Shown here piece after piece: positions 24,776 through 32,739 of a DNA stretch of 64,000 nucleotides. Under the pieces are notes generated by a model, which ran no database searches, had not been told where the DNA came from, and saw only the letters and a list, made by a program, of their open reading frames with translations. Numbering within the stretch: the stretch's first letter is position 1; each line of letters opens with the position of its first letter. A program made the position numbers and the translations under genes. Origin of the DNA: an uncultured Bacteroidales bacterium (GTDB taxonomy: Bacteria > Bacteroidota > Bacteroidia > Bacteroidales > P3); assembly GCA_900316055.1 (NCBI GenBank), contig ONBK01000001.1, forward strand, positions 1 to 64,000, read 5' to 3'.

Positions 24776-26365
24776 TTAACTGATGGGCCATCTCCTGTCG
24801 AGTCCGAAGCTTACGGGGCTCACCTTCAACTGCGGGGCAAACTGGAGGCGTTTCCACTCGTTTTGTGCCACCTTGCGAATAACCTTCTGCACCAGCTCGC
24901 GATCGTAGCCTTCGGCCACAATCTCCTCCTCGCAGAGGCTCTCGTCGAGGTAGAGGTTCAGCACAGCGTCGAGGATGTCGTAGTCGGGCAGCGAGTCGCT
25001 GTCCTTCTGTCCCGGACGCAACTCAGCGCTGGGAGCCTTGTCAATGGTGTTCTGCGGGATACGGCAAGGAGGAAGATTGTCGGCAGAGCCGACACCTCGT
25101 CCTCCTCGGTTAATCCACTCGCTCAGCTGGTACACTTCGGTCTTGTAGAGGTCGCCGATGACAGCCATACCTCCGACGGAGTCGCCATAGAGCGTACCAT
25201 AGCCCATTGCAGCCTCCGAGCGGTTGGTGGTGTTCAGCGCCATAGCGCCGAACTTGTTGGCGTAAGACATCACCAGCGTTCCGCGCACACGGGCCTGCAT
25301 ATTCTCTTCCGTCACATCCTCCGCGCGGTCGCCGAAGACGGGCTTCATGCTCTCGCGCAGCTGGTCGAAGATGGGTCGTATGGGTACGATGTCGTATTCC
25401 ATTCCCAGGTTGTGGGCCAAATCCTCGGCATCCTTCACCGAATGGTCGGTCGAATACTGACTGGGCATCAGCAAGCCGTGGACATTCTCCGCCCCAAGCG
25501 CATCGACGGCCAAAGTGGCCACCAGCGCCGAGTCGATGCCACCGCTGAGACCCAGCACCGCACGACGGATGCCGTTCTTGGCAAAATAGTCGTGGATGCC
25601 CGTCACCAACGCCTTGTAGACAAGTTCCACCGCCTCGGGCTTCTCGTCGTCTATCTCCTCTATCTGCTGCATATCCACCGTCTGGCAAGCCGACTCGAAA
25701 TAGGGCAACTGCATCAGCACGCCGCCGGCAGCGTTCATCGCCAGACTTCCGCCAGCGAAGAGGAAGCATCCCTCACCGCCCGTGCGATTCACGTATACCA
25801 AGCCTGCATTCAGCGTCTCCACAATCTTCGTCATGCGGTAGCGCGTGCGATAGGGCTTCTGGTAGTCGAAGACATTGCATCCGCAGCACACCACCAAGTC
25901 GGGCTGCTCCACATGACCCTTCGAGAGCTCCTTCAAGTCCTCATAGAAGCCAATGGCGATGCGCTGGTCGTGGAACTGGATGACCTGCACACCCTCGCCC
26001 CTCACGAAGCAGCGCTGCTCGTCGGGAGCCAGGTATTTCTTCGTCACGATAGCGCGTATGGCACAGTTCTGCACGAAAACGATGGCGTTGCATAGACCCT
26101 TGTCCTGAATCTGCAGCGGCAGACCCACGAGGAAAGCGCGGTGCTCACTCTGTGCCACCAGTTCCTGCAGCGCCGCCTGAGCGCGCTTCTGCAGGTCGGT
26201 ATAGCCCGCCGATGCGAAGAGCGGCGAGCCGCAAAGGGTGCAAGCCGGGAAGACCGTCAGCAGCGCCTCGCGCGACGACGGGCTGTCCAATTCAGCGAGA
26301 ATCCACTGCAGATTCTCCTCGGGACGATTGGTCAAAACATCATGCTGTACAATATGAATATTCAT
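24776..26365 (-). CDS. nadE: NAD+ synthetase with a degenerate glutaminase (nitrilase) domain
   Basis: The C-terminal domain (residues about 235-529) is a clear NadE synthetase that converts deamido-NAD+ to NAD+: PP-loop SGGIDS at 264-269, plus TTNRSEAAMGY and the DLYKTEVYQL region. The N-terminal domain (1-225) is nitrilase-like and normally makes ammonia from glutamine with a Glu-Lys-Cys triad. Here the Glu position reads Ala41 (FPACTL instead of FPEL-type) and the Cys position reads Tyr141 (GFYEDL instead of ICED-type). Only the Lys (KKYLAPDE, residues 109-110) remains. The amidase is therefore probably dead and the enzyme likely uses free ammonia. The frame is intact and the length is normal for the short two-domain form. 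Confidence 0.9.
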   Translation of the reverse strand: MNIHIVQHDVLTNRPEENLQWILAELDSPSSREALLTVFPACTLCGSPLFASAGYTDLQKRAQAALQELVAQSEHRAFLVGLPLQIQDKGLCNAIVFVQNCAIRAIVTKKYLAPDEQRCFVRGEGVQVIQFHDQRIAIGFYEDLKELSKGHVEQPDLVVCCGCNVFDYQKPYRTRYRMTKIVETLNAGLVYVNRTGGEGCFLFAGGSLAMNAAGGVLMQLPYFESACQTVDMQQIEEIDDEKPEAVELVYKALVTGIHDYFAKNGIRRAVLGLSGGIDSALVATLAVDALGAENVHGLLMPSQYSTDHSVKDAEDLAHNLGMEYDIVPIRPIFDQLRESMKPVFGDRAEDVTEENMQARVRGTLVMSYANKFGAMALNTTNRSEAAMGYGTLYGDSVGGMAVIGDLYKTEVYQLSEWINRGGRGVGSADNLPPCRIPQNTIDKAPSAELRPGQKDSDSLPDYDILDAVLNLYLDESLCEEEIVAEGYDRELVQKVIRKVAQNEWKRLQFAPQLKVSPVSFGLDRRWPIS

Positions 26366-26400
26366 CGTTTTTTCTTTTTATATCTATCATAAAACGCGTC

Positions 26401-26426
26401 ACGCGCGAAATTATTGTTTCGCGCGT
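26401..26426. promoter_or_regulatory. Perfect 10-bp stem-loop upstream of nadE
   Basis: ACGCGCGAAA, six loop bases, then TTTCGCGCGT. Read on the plus strand it is followed by GTTTTTTT, so it could terminate plus-strand transcription toward the prophage. Read on the minus strand it lies in the 5' leader of nadE, 36 bases before the start codon, where a nearby ACGCGT could compete for pairing. Confidence 0.6.
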
Positions 26427-26439
26427 ATGTTTTTTTCTC

Positions 26440-26690
26440 GTTATTTCGTAATTCCGCAGTTTCAGTTCCTTTCATCACAAGAAAAGCGGTACCTTATCGG
26501 TGCCGCCTATAATCAATCGGATGTCCTTCGATTGCGCTCTTGCGCGCAATCGCGTGGAGGGCGACAGATGCTCGTCACAGAACCTCGTCAGCCGCTGCCA
26601 CTACCATGAACAATTCGCCACCGAAGAGGCCCTTTGGGCAGCCGTCGAAATCTACGGAGTACTGACTAACAGTATATTATAAGACAATCA
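26440..26690 (+). other. Unassigned host-like segment between nadE and the prophage
   Basis: This GC-richer stretch lies outside the AT-rich prophage edge. It contains a small frame from GTG 26500 to 26682 with host-like codon choice (ending HEQFATEEALWAAVEIYG) but no recognisable family. It also holds two stem-loops: GCGGTACC/GGTGCCGC near 26486-26507 and GATTGCG/CGCAATC near 26531-26552. It could be a decayed gene, a small gene or a structured RNA. I cannot decide between these. Confidence 0.35.
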
Positions 26691-26744
26691 ATAATAATTG
26701 TGGCTTTTTTTTCTTTCACGCGTACAATAAAACAATATGTTACG

Positions 26745-26755
26745 TTAATACCAAA
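26745..26755 (+). other. Candidate attachment half-site, left
   Basis: TTAATACCAAA here is the exact reverse complement of TTTGGTATTAA at 47698-47708 at the other edge of the prophage. Serine-integrase sites are imperfect inverted repeats that become split between the two ends, so paired inverted arms at both ends are expected. The match is only 11 bases in AT-rich DNA. Confidence 0.3.
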
Positions 26756-26803
26756 TTCTAAATTTTAACATTTGACACCCTGAAAATCAGGGTGCAAAAC
26801 AAT

Positions 26804-26838
26804 AAAAAAGGGGGTGAAATTTGCGTTTTTCCCCCCTT
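26804..26838 (-). terminator. Terminator of the NADAR unit
   Basis: On the minus strand AAGGGGG pairs with CCCCCTT across a 16-base loop and is followed by TTTTATTG. It lies 54 bases beyond the stop of the gene at 26892. A second dyad, CACCCTGA-AAA-TCAGGGTG, lies at 26776-26794. Confidence 0.7.
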
Positions 26839-26891
26839 GTTGCCCCACGGATTATTCCCTAATCACGTTTTATTTGCTGTGTTTCAGTTGT

Positions 26892-27812
26892 TTACGTAAA
26901 TAATGTATATGCAATGACCCTGTCTTGGTGGTCATGTAGAAGTGCGCAATGCGCTGTTTCCGAGAATTTTAGTGCCTCAACGGTATTGTCAAACGCCGTC
27001 AATGCGTCGAGGGCGTTATCGTGGTGTTGCTCCCCCACATCTCCGCCGTCTTTGTAGATAATCTTGAAGTCGCCTTTATCCGCCCTTAAGAGGTCAGTTA
27101 TATAGTCCGTAAAGTACGGCTCATTAAAGAAACCGGCTGCAATGCTGTTGACCTTTTCAACGGTTGGTGACGCTTTCCTTGTTTCGACTTGCTCCGCCGC
27201 TGTGGACGTTGTCTGTTGTTTCGGAGGGTCCGGCGTTAGAGGCTCCACGGGGTCGGAAACGGGCGTTGTGACGGCCTTGGTTTCCCCTCCCCTCAGTTCG
27301 TCGCGTAATTCCATAAGGAGTTTGCCTAACACGTTTCTACCGTCAAGAATGTTAGCACCGCCGCCGCGCCTCGGTCTCGCGCTCCACATATCCGTTACCC
27401 CCCATGTGTTCAACTCTACAATGGGTTTCTGTTTTGTCGCGAGTAAGTAAGTGAGAAATGTTTTGTTTTGCTCCGCTTTAAGCCGTAACCCCTCACGCAT
27501 TATCTCAATACGCTTCGCCTCATCCATTATGAGGTGTGGTTTTACATTTTTGTTGTGGCTGTAGTTTCTGCAACGCACGCCGTTATCCACGCCTTGGTAC
27601 GACAATAACGTGTTCTCTAGTTGTTCATGCCCCTTTAGTCGGTGGAACATATAGTATTGTTCCACGCTGTAGAACGTCTTACCCGTTTTCGGGTCATTGA
27701 ACTTGGAATAAGACAGGTTAGAAAGCACGTCGCTACCGTCTTTACATTTGTGGTTGAACGCTACAGCCTCATTACGGTTGTAGGTTTCTTCTTTTTTGTA
27801 CTCTTTTTTCAT
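26892..27812 (-). CDS. NADAR-domain protein with C-terminal extension
   Basis: Residues about 25-174 match the NADAR (YbiA-like) fold: SNLSYSKF, then GKTFYSVEQYYMFHRLKG with the conserved Glu51, Trp143 in DMWSARP, and GRNVLGKLLMELRDEL with Asn160. Known NADAR enzymes hydrolyse ADP-ribose from guanine in nucleic acid or act on ADP-ribose-like nucleotides; some are antitoxins to guanine-specific DarT toxins. Residues 175-306 are an extra part: a Pro/Thr-rich linker (175-220) and a small unknown domain ending ALDALTAFDNTVEALKF. It follows the other NADAR gene after 31 bases and ends before a terminator. No toxin partner is visible nearby. Confidence 0.8.
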   Translation of the reverse strand: MKKEYKKEETYNRNEAVAFNHKCKDGSDVLSNLSYSKFNDPKTGKTFYSVEQYYMFHRLKGHEQLENTLLSYQGVDNGVRCRNYSHNKNVKPHLIMDEAKRIEIMREGLRLKAEQNKTFLTYLLATKQKPIVELNTWGVTDMWSARPRRGGGANILDGRNVLGKLLMELRDELRGGETKAVTTPVSDPVEPLTPDPPKQQTTSTAAEQVETRKASPTVEKVNSIAAGFFNEPYFTDYITDLLRADKGDFKIIYKDGGDVGEQHHDNALDALTAFDNTVEALKFSETAHCALLHDHQDRVIAYTLFT

Positions 27813-27843
27813 AAATATTTGAATTTAAATTAATTAATCTTAA

Positions 27844-28434
27844 TTAAAGGGATGGCTGTGAGGCCACCTCCCTCACCATCATTAACAACCGCCCACACAC
27901 GTTGACACCCTCGTAATATCCACTTGCAGGATTGAACACACACCCCCAAAAGTTGTCGCCGTGGCCGCTTGCGTCCTCAACAATCCACTTATCCACACTT
28001 AACTTTAACCTCTCGCGGAACTCCCCACTATACCTATACTTTGTTTCTATAGCGGTTTTTAAGCACTCCACTTGATTGATACCATCATTAATAAATGCCT
28101 CCTTACTCGCGCAATACCCTTTAACCCACCGGCCATTGTCCAACCCCTTTTTACTCAATATACCCTGTAAGATGTCTTCGGGGGTCAACCGCTTACCGCC
28201 TTTGTTTCCCTGAAATCTCAACCAATTAAACAACTGCTCACTGCTTTGAAAGTCAAGCCCGTTGTACTGCAAGCGGCACGGGTAGAAGTTTGACAATTCC
28301 CAATTATCCCCATGACTAATAAACGTGAAACTCTCACTCGGTTTATACCGTCTAACCTCCCACGTTCTACCCAAGTAACTTACTTGACCGTTGACAACCT
28401 CCAAGTTCGGTTTTACTACTTCTTTTTTTTTCAT
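27844..28434 (-). CDS. Second NADAR-domain protein
   Basis: The 196-residue product is a single NADAR domain: SNFYPCRLQYNGLDFQSSEQ with the conserved Glu66, Trp153 in DNFWGCVFN and GVNVCGRLLMMVREV with Asn168. It is only distantly similar to the neighbour at 26892-27812, so the two are not a recent duplication. The ATG at 28434 is preferred over a TTG two codons earlier. It is the first long gene of a separate unit with its own candidate promoter (28586) and a small upstream frame. A role in reversing ADP-ribosylation of phage or host DNA is inferred from the family. Confidence 0.78.
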   Translation of the reverse strand: MKKKEVVKPNLEVVNGQVSYLGRTWEVRRYKPSESFTFISHGDNWELSNFYPCRLQYNGLDFQSSEQLFNWLRFQGNKGGKRLTPEDILQGILSKKGLDNGRWVKGYCASKEAFINDGINQVECLKTAIETKYRYSGEFRERLKLSVDKWIVEDASGHGDNFWGCVFNPASGYYEGVNVCGRLLMMVREVASQPSL

Positions 28435-28446
28435 ATTCAAATTAAC

Positions 28447-28554
28447 TTACAACATCGCAATTATACCGAAACAATTTGACATGACAAAATTTTTAACATT
28501 CTTTAACACTTGGACACAATCGTGTCTGTTAAACTTCACGCTCACCGCGTTCAT
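28447..28554 (-). CDS. Small 35-residue reading frame leading the NADAR unit
   Basis: An ATG with a purine-rich GCGAGGAAC just before it opens a 35-codon frame (starts MNAVSVKFNRHD, ends SNCFGIIAML). It stops 12 bases before the NADAR start and lies wholly between the candidate promoter and that gene. It could be a small protein or a leader peptide controlling the next gene. No homology is recognised. Confidence 0.4.
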   Translation of the reverse strand: MNAVSVKFNRHDCVQVLKNVKNFVMSNCFGIIAML

Positions 28555-28585
28555 GTTCCTCGCGTTGTTTCCTGCTATCTTGAAA

Positions 28586-28593
28586 CAAATATA
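28586..28593 (-). promoter_or_regulatory. Candidate promoter of the NADAR unit
   Basis: The minus strand reads TATATTTG, a perfect TAnnTTTG, followed by T-rich sequence. It is 32 bases upstream of the small frame and 152 bases upstream of the first NADAR gene, and downstream of a candidate late-operon terminator. A -33 element is not obvious. Confidence 0.5.
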
Positions 28594-28654
28594 CTATTAA
28601 AAACCGATAGTTGCCACACCTCACCCAAAAAAGTTTGAAAATCGCCTCTCGCGT

Positions 28655-28686
28655 GAAAAAGATTGGGGGCGTGGTTTACACGTCCC
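28655..28686 (-). terminator. Candidate terminator of the late structural operon
   Basis: On the minus strand GGGACGTG pairs with CACGCCCC around a five-base loop (one G-U pair), followed by AATCTTTTTC. It lies about 100 bases after the stop of the last tail gene and before the NADAR promoter. The rest of the 28441-28784 gap holds the small frame and promoter. Confidence 0.55.
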
Positions 28687-28784
28687 ACCCTCCAAAAAAC
28701 AGACGGGGGGGACCCAAAAAAAAGGTAGTCACAATCTCTGCAACTACCGAACAAATGGAAAAATATATACTAATAATACAATGG

Positions 28785-29177
28785 CTAATTGTATTCCCCA
28801 CAATCCCACACCCACGGGTCTTCCGGTGGCGGTGCTGCGTGTCCGATTTCCTCCCAAACCTCGGGCGTTGTGGCAGGGTTGTCACCTGTCGATTGCAGCG
28901 CATTACAGATATACGCCGCATCCCCATAAACAACAACGTCAAGTTGTAAGTAAGTAGTCTGTGAGTTATAGTCACCCCTGTAGATACGAAACCGTTGTGC
29001 CTCCTTTACCGCGTCCCAATACTCGGGGTATTTGATGGGGTCACGGTTGAGAGTGTTGTCGAAGTTGCATATATATTGCGTTTGCTCGAAGTCTATAAGG
29101 TCAAGCGCGTTGTAGGTTGTCTTATCATTATAGGCTCCCTTATACTCGGGTATGATGTTTCCGTAAATGTTTGCCAT
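28785..29177 (-). CDS. Small tail-fibre-associated protein with carbohydrate-binding-like repeats
   Basis: The 130-residue protein contains two copies of a motif of the form G-x-Y-x4-TY-x2-LD-x6-Y-x-C (one begins GAYNDKTTYNALD, the other GDYNSQTTYLQLD). This resembles the short aromatic-rich carbohydrate-binding modules of family 5/12 found on phage fibres and chitinases. A third copy starts the next gene. It ends with a Pro- and Trp-rich tail (PPPEDPWVWDCG). It probably decorates the fibre or receptor-binding tip. It is the last gene of the late operon. Confidence 0.6.
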   Translation of the reverse strand: MANIYGNIIPEYKGAYNDKTTYNALDLIDFEQTQYICNFDNTLNRDPIKYPEYWDAVKEAQRFRIYRGDYNSQTTYLQLDVVVYGDAAYICNALQSTGDNPATTPEVWEEIGHAAPPPEDPWVWDCGEYN

Positions 29178-29179
29178 CG

Positions 29180-29944
29180 TTATGCCTTGCTTATTTCGTT
29201 ATATTCCGTGAGTGTGAACCAATCACCTTTGCCGATAAGGGAATAATAGCGGCCTGCAACGCACTGCGTATTGTTCACCTTGCACCCGTCAGGAAGTGAA
29301 ACATCAAACGTCTCCCCTGCTCTAAAGTATATCTCTGTCGGCTCATTCTTTGGGTCGGACGGGTCGTAACCGAGGCTACCGATGGTGAGTGAGGTTATAT
29401 CGATTTCCCCTCTGTATATCATTGATGGTTTTAGGTCGTCGATTGTCCATTCCACGCTGTCGGGGTTCGTCTCCACCTCCTGATAGATTCTCAGGCCGTC
29501 AGCACCCGACAAATCCCATATCCTGCTCGGGACTGAGACATTGATTGTCCTGTTGCTCGCTTGATTTGCGGAAAACGTTCCAAGGGTGACGTTATTTTTC
29601 TTGATAGTAAGTACACCGTCATTGGGGTTTGTTAGTGTGGATAACTTGCTCTTTTCCTCGGCGGTGAATTGCTGATAGTCGGGGTCAATAACCACCCCCT
29701 CAGTATTGACAATGTCGTCAACAATCTGTTGCATTTGCTCGGGCGTTATTGTCCCCTGTCCGGCGGCGGCTACAATCTGCCAAAAAGACGTGTTGGTTGG
29801 TAGCACGTTTGTTGTCGCCGCGTTGGAGGTACACACGTAAGAACTCCCGTTATAATAAACGAGGTCAAGTAAATAATAAGTCGCCGTGGGGTCGTAAGTT
29901 CCCCGAGGTCTCAATGCGAATTTTCCGAGGTTATAGGTTGCCAT
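29180..29944 (-). CDS. Putative tail fibre / receptor-binding protein
   Basis: The 254-residue product begins with a carbohydrate-binding-like repeat (GTYDPTATYYLLDLVYYNG), followed by an alpha-helical spacer containing ITPEQMQQIVDDIV and then a beta-rich half with many Thr, Asn and Asp residues. This layout is usual for phage tail fibre and baseplate appendages. It lies between the large tail-tip protein and the small repeat protein, with a two-base gap to the latter. No enzymatic motif is seen. Confidence 0.6.
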   Translation of the reverse strand: MATYNLGKFALRPRGTYDPTATYYLLDLVYYNGSSYVCTSNAATTNVLPTNTSFWQIVAAAGQGTITPEQMQQIVDDIVNTEGVVIDPDYQQFTAEEKSKLSTLTNPNDGVLTIKKNNVTLGTFSANQASNRTINVSVPSRIWDLSGADGLRIYQEVETNPDSVEWTIDDLKPSMIYRGEIDITSLTIGSLGYDPSDPKNEPTEIYFRAGETFDVSLPDGCKVNNTQCVAGRYYSLIGKGDWFTLTEYNEISKA

Positions 29945-29978
29945 TGGTTAAAGTCGTTTTTACATAAATAGTCGCTTA

Positions 29979-32738
29979 TTATGAAAGTGACGGGAATGTG
30001 AGGAGCAAATTGTTTTCTGCGTCAACCTCCACGTCGATGTCTCCCTCCGCCACATTGGGTACGCTAACGAGTAGGGCATTGTTTTCCCCGTCGAATTGAG
30101 GCTGCATTGTAACTAATCCCTCAACTTCGCTCAACGTCTCCAAAAACCAAGTCCCCGTTACGCTGCTACGACTTAATGCCCTGTTGAAGTTGGGGTCGTA
30201 GTCGGTGACTAATTCGTCTCTGTCGGGGTCGGCGATTTCCGCGTTAAATACAAGGTCGTCGTTTCTGTGATAGTTCCTTGTGCGGTTGCTGCGTGTGGCC
30301 GGTTGTTGTTGTGGTTCTTTTACCTCAACAATTGTTGCCGTTGCCGTCTCCATTTCATAATTGATGGTTAGGGAATCGGAAACAAATTTCCGATTTGGTA
30401 GGTAAATCCACTGATAGACGGTGTAGGGTGTTACGGTGTTGTGGATGGTTGCCTGTAGACTAACGGTCGGGGTGCTGTATTGGTTGCTTATATTGGTAGT
30501 GATGTGCTGCTCGGGGATGGAATAGTTGGCGGTGGCCACGTTATAGACTTTGGGGGCGGAGGTGTAACCGCTGCCTTGTACTTTCACCGTTTCCGAGTAG
30601 TTAAGGCCTTTATCGCTCGCGCTGCTAAGATTTATTTCAATGTTGTCGTACTCCTCAACCGCCGACGGGTTCATTTCGGCCTTATATTGTGTGTTTGTGG
30701 TGGTGTCCTCACGTCTCCCCCTGCTCTCAACGTAATCGCTGCTAATAATGTTTAAATGGAAGTTTGATAGGGTCGCTGATGTGGGTAGATAGGAACCAAC
30801 ACCAAGGGGTTTGTCAATCCATATCTCGAATGTGGCAGGGACAACGGCGTTACCGTCGATGGGTAGTTTTACTACAATACCCTCAATGCCCCTCTTAGTC
30901 CATCGAAACGGGTAAGTTGAACCTTGGTTTGCTTTCTCATCGGTGCTGTTGTAGTATAACCATAACTTGCACCAACTTTCTGTGTCAACCCAATTATAGG
31001 TGCTACCGTTGGTAGACGTTAACCACTTGTTGCCAAACTTCAATTTACCCCACACGTAACAATTATTTGGGACAACGTTGCTGTCGTCCATGTTGTAGGC
31101 GTTCCAAGGGTAGGAATAAACCAACTCGTTACAATAGAAGTGCCAATCACCCGTTATCTGTAACCATTGCTCGCCATTGAAAAGGCCTGACTTGCTCTTA
31201 GCGTAGAACATGGTGAGGGAGTAGTTATCCTTGTTGTCAACGGCGTTTCGGGATGCATGGTAATTGTTGGGGGTGATAAAGTAGATGGTACGGGACGGGG
31301 AGAACTTGTTGGGGAGTGATTGATTGGTCGGTACTGACTGAACGCCACCGTCATCTAAAATCCAACTTGAATTTTGATTGTTTGCATAGAGCCACGCATG
31401 GTTGAGGTCGGATTGCTGAACGTCACTCCATCTGTCAGCATTTGTGACGATTTCCTTATATACATACGTTTCCATTTCGGGTGTCGCCGATTGATAATAG
31501 ACGGTTTCCCACACTTTCCATTCGTTCCCCTCGTTTGGCCGCTGTATGCTGTAGAACCCCTCATTAAGGTTGCTGTCGTCGTGAATATCCGGTAAGAGGT
31601 CGCCAACCTCATATTCGTCGCAATTCACCGTTACTGAGTTGTAGACGTTAGCGGTGCTGATGGTGGTGTCGGAGCCTGCGAAACTCTCACCTGTGAGGGT
31701 GTGGGAATGTGCAAGGTATTGGTTTGTTCCCTGCGTGTACTCTCCCCCTCCAAATGTCATGAAATAGGTTGAGGGTGGCAGGGTGTAGACGTTATAATTG
31801 CTCCACCCGTCTGCAAGGGCGTTGGGGGTTGTGATAATGAGCCTGTCACGGTAGGGTATGGCAGTCAAGTTGAGATAAGTAAGGATTTGAGAAAGAACCG
31901 TCAGTTTGTCGGACGGCTTGAAGTCCTCATCAAAGTTGTTCCTCTGTTGCTCTGCAAGGTATCTAATAACGTTTCCCGTCTGTGTGGGGTTGGAAAGTTT
32001 CAAGGTGTCTGAAACGTAGACGGTTTTATATGTTCCAAGCCGTCCCACGCTGTCGAGTAACATCTCCAAAAACGTTTTACACAGGTCGAAATCCTGACCC
32101 ATCCACTGATATTTTGAGTATTGAAGAACACTGAAAGCATCCTGAGCGTTGAGGGAGAAAGCATCATTTACGTTTCTATAAGCCATGCTGAATGTCTCAG
32201 GGGTCGAGAATCCAATCCACTCCACGTTGTAACAGAAACTATCAAAACGGGAGGGGTCATAATCATTGTACCACACTATGGGAGAATGCCCCTCTATCTC
32301 CTCTTGTACAAGTTTTTTGGAAAGCGTTTCCCCCGTCAGGCTGTTGTACATTCGTCCGTTGACCTCCGACACGTCGTTTTTCCACTTTAGTAATGCCACA
32401 AGTGTTGATGTTCCGTTAGCGTTGAGGAACTCCAAATTGATATTGTCTTGTAGGAAACTAACCGTTGCCGTGCTGCACCTATAAGGCTTATAGATGTTTT
32501 CTACGTCCCCCTCATAAGTAACGGTAAAGGGGTTGTCGGTCAGGGTGATTGGATGGTTGTTTTGGGGAACATAACCTATCAATTCATCATATCCGCCTTG
32601 GTGTGGGCGCGTGATGGCCTCGTATTCATAGGGATTTTCCCCTGTGTAGTTTGTGAAAATAAGCACCCTGTAGCGTTGCCCCTTGGGGTCAATGGAGGTG
32701 TCAATGCTCCTAAAGTCGCCGTAATACCTTTTTCCCAT
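29979..32738 (-). CDS. Large tail tip / baseplate protein
   Basis: This 919-residue protein directly follows the tape-measure gene, the position of the tail-tip hub and host-specificity proteins in siphoviruses. The N-terminus (KRYYGDFRSIDTSIDPKGQ) and the early tail-tip-like region (TVTYEGDVENIYKPYRCSTA) resemble tail-tip proteins of Bacteroidota phages. The rest is rich in Tyr, Asn, Ser and Thr, with beta-structure and no recognised catalytic motif. It probably forms the distal tail and carries fibres. The call rests mainly on position and composition. Confidence 0.6.
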   Translation of the reverse strand: MGKRYYGDFRSIDTSIDPKGQRYRVLIFTNYTGENPYEYEAITRPHQGGYDELIGYVPQNNHPITLTDNPFTVTYEGDVENIYKPYRCSTATVSFLQDNINLEFLNANGTSTLVALLKWKNDVSEVNGRMYNSLTGETLSKKLVQEEIEGHSPIVWYNDYDPSRFDSFCYNVEWIGFSTPETFSMAYRNVNDAFSLNAQDAFSVLQYSKYQWMGQDFDLCKTFLEMLLDSVGRLGTYKTVYVSDTLKLSNPTQTGNVIRYLAEQQRNNFDEDFKPSDKLTVLSQILTYLNLTAIPYRDRLIITTPNALADGWSNYNVYTLPPSTYFMTFGGGEYTQGTNQYLAHSHTLTGESFAGSDTTISTANVYNSVTVNCDEYEVGDLLPDIHDDSNLNEGFYSIQRPNEGNEWKVWETVYYQSATPEMETYVYKEIVTNADRWSDVQQSDLNHAWLYANNQNSSWILDDGGVQSVPTNQSLPNKFSPSRTIYFITPNNYHASRNAVDNKDNYSLTMFYAKSKSGLFNGEQWLQITGDWHFYCNELVYSYPWNAYNMDDSNVVPNNCYVWGKLKFGNKWLTSTNGSTYNWVDTESWCKLWLYYNSTDEKANQGSTYPFRWTKRGIEGIVVKLPIDGNAVVPATFEIWIDKPLGVGSYLPTSATLSNFHLNIISSDYVESRGRREDTTTNTQYKAEMNPSAVEEYDNIEINLSSASDKGLNYSETVKVQGSGYTSAPKVYNVATANYSIPEQHITTNISNQYSTPTVSLQATIHNTVTPYTVYQWIYLPNRKFVSDSLTINYEMETATATIVEVKEPQQQPATRSNRTRNYHRNDDLVFNAEIADPDRDELVTDYDPNFNRALSRSSVTGTWFLETLSEVEGLVTMQPQFDGENNALLVSVPNVAEGDIDVEVDAENNLLLTFPSLS

Positions 32739-32739
32739 A

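Noticed and set aside
24863..26095. Plus-strand frame of 410 codons opposite nadE
   Set aside because: It is the antisense shadow of nadE, with composition rich in Leu, His and Val and no family motif.
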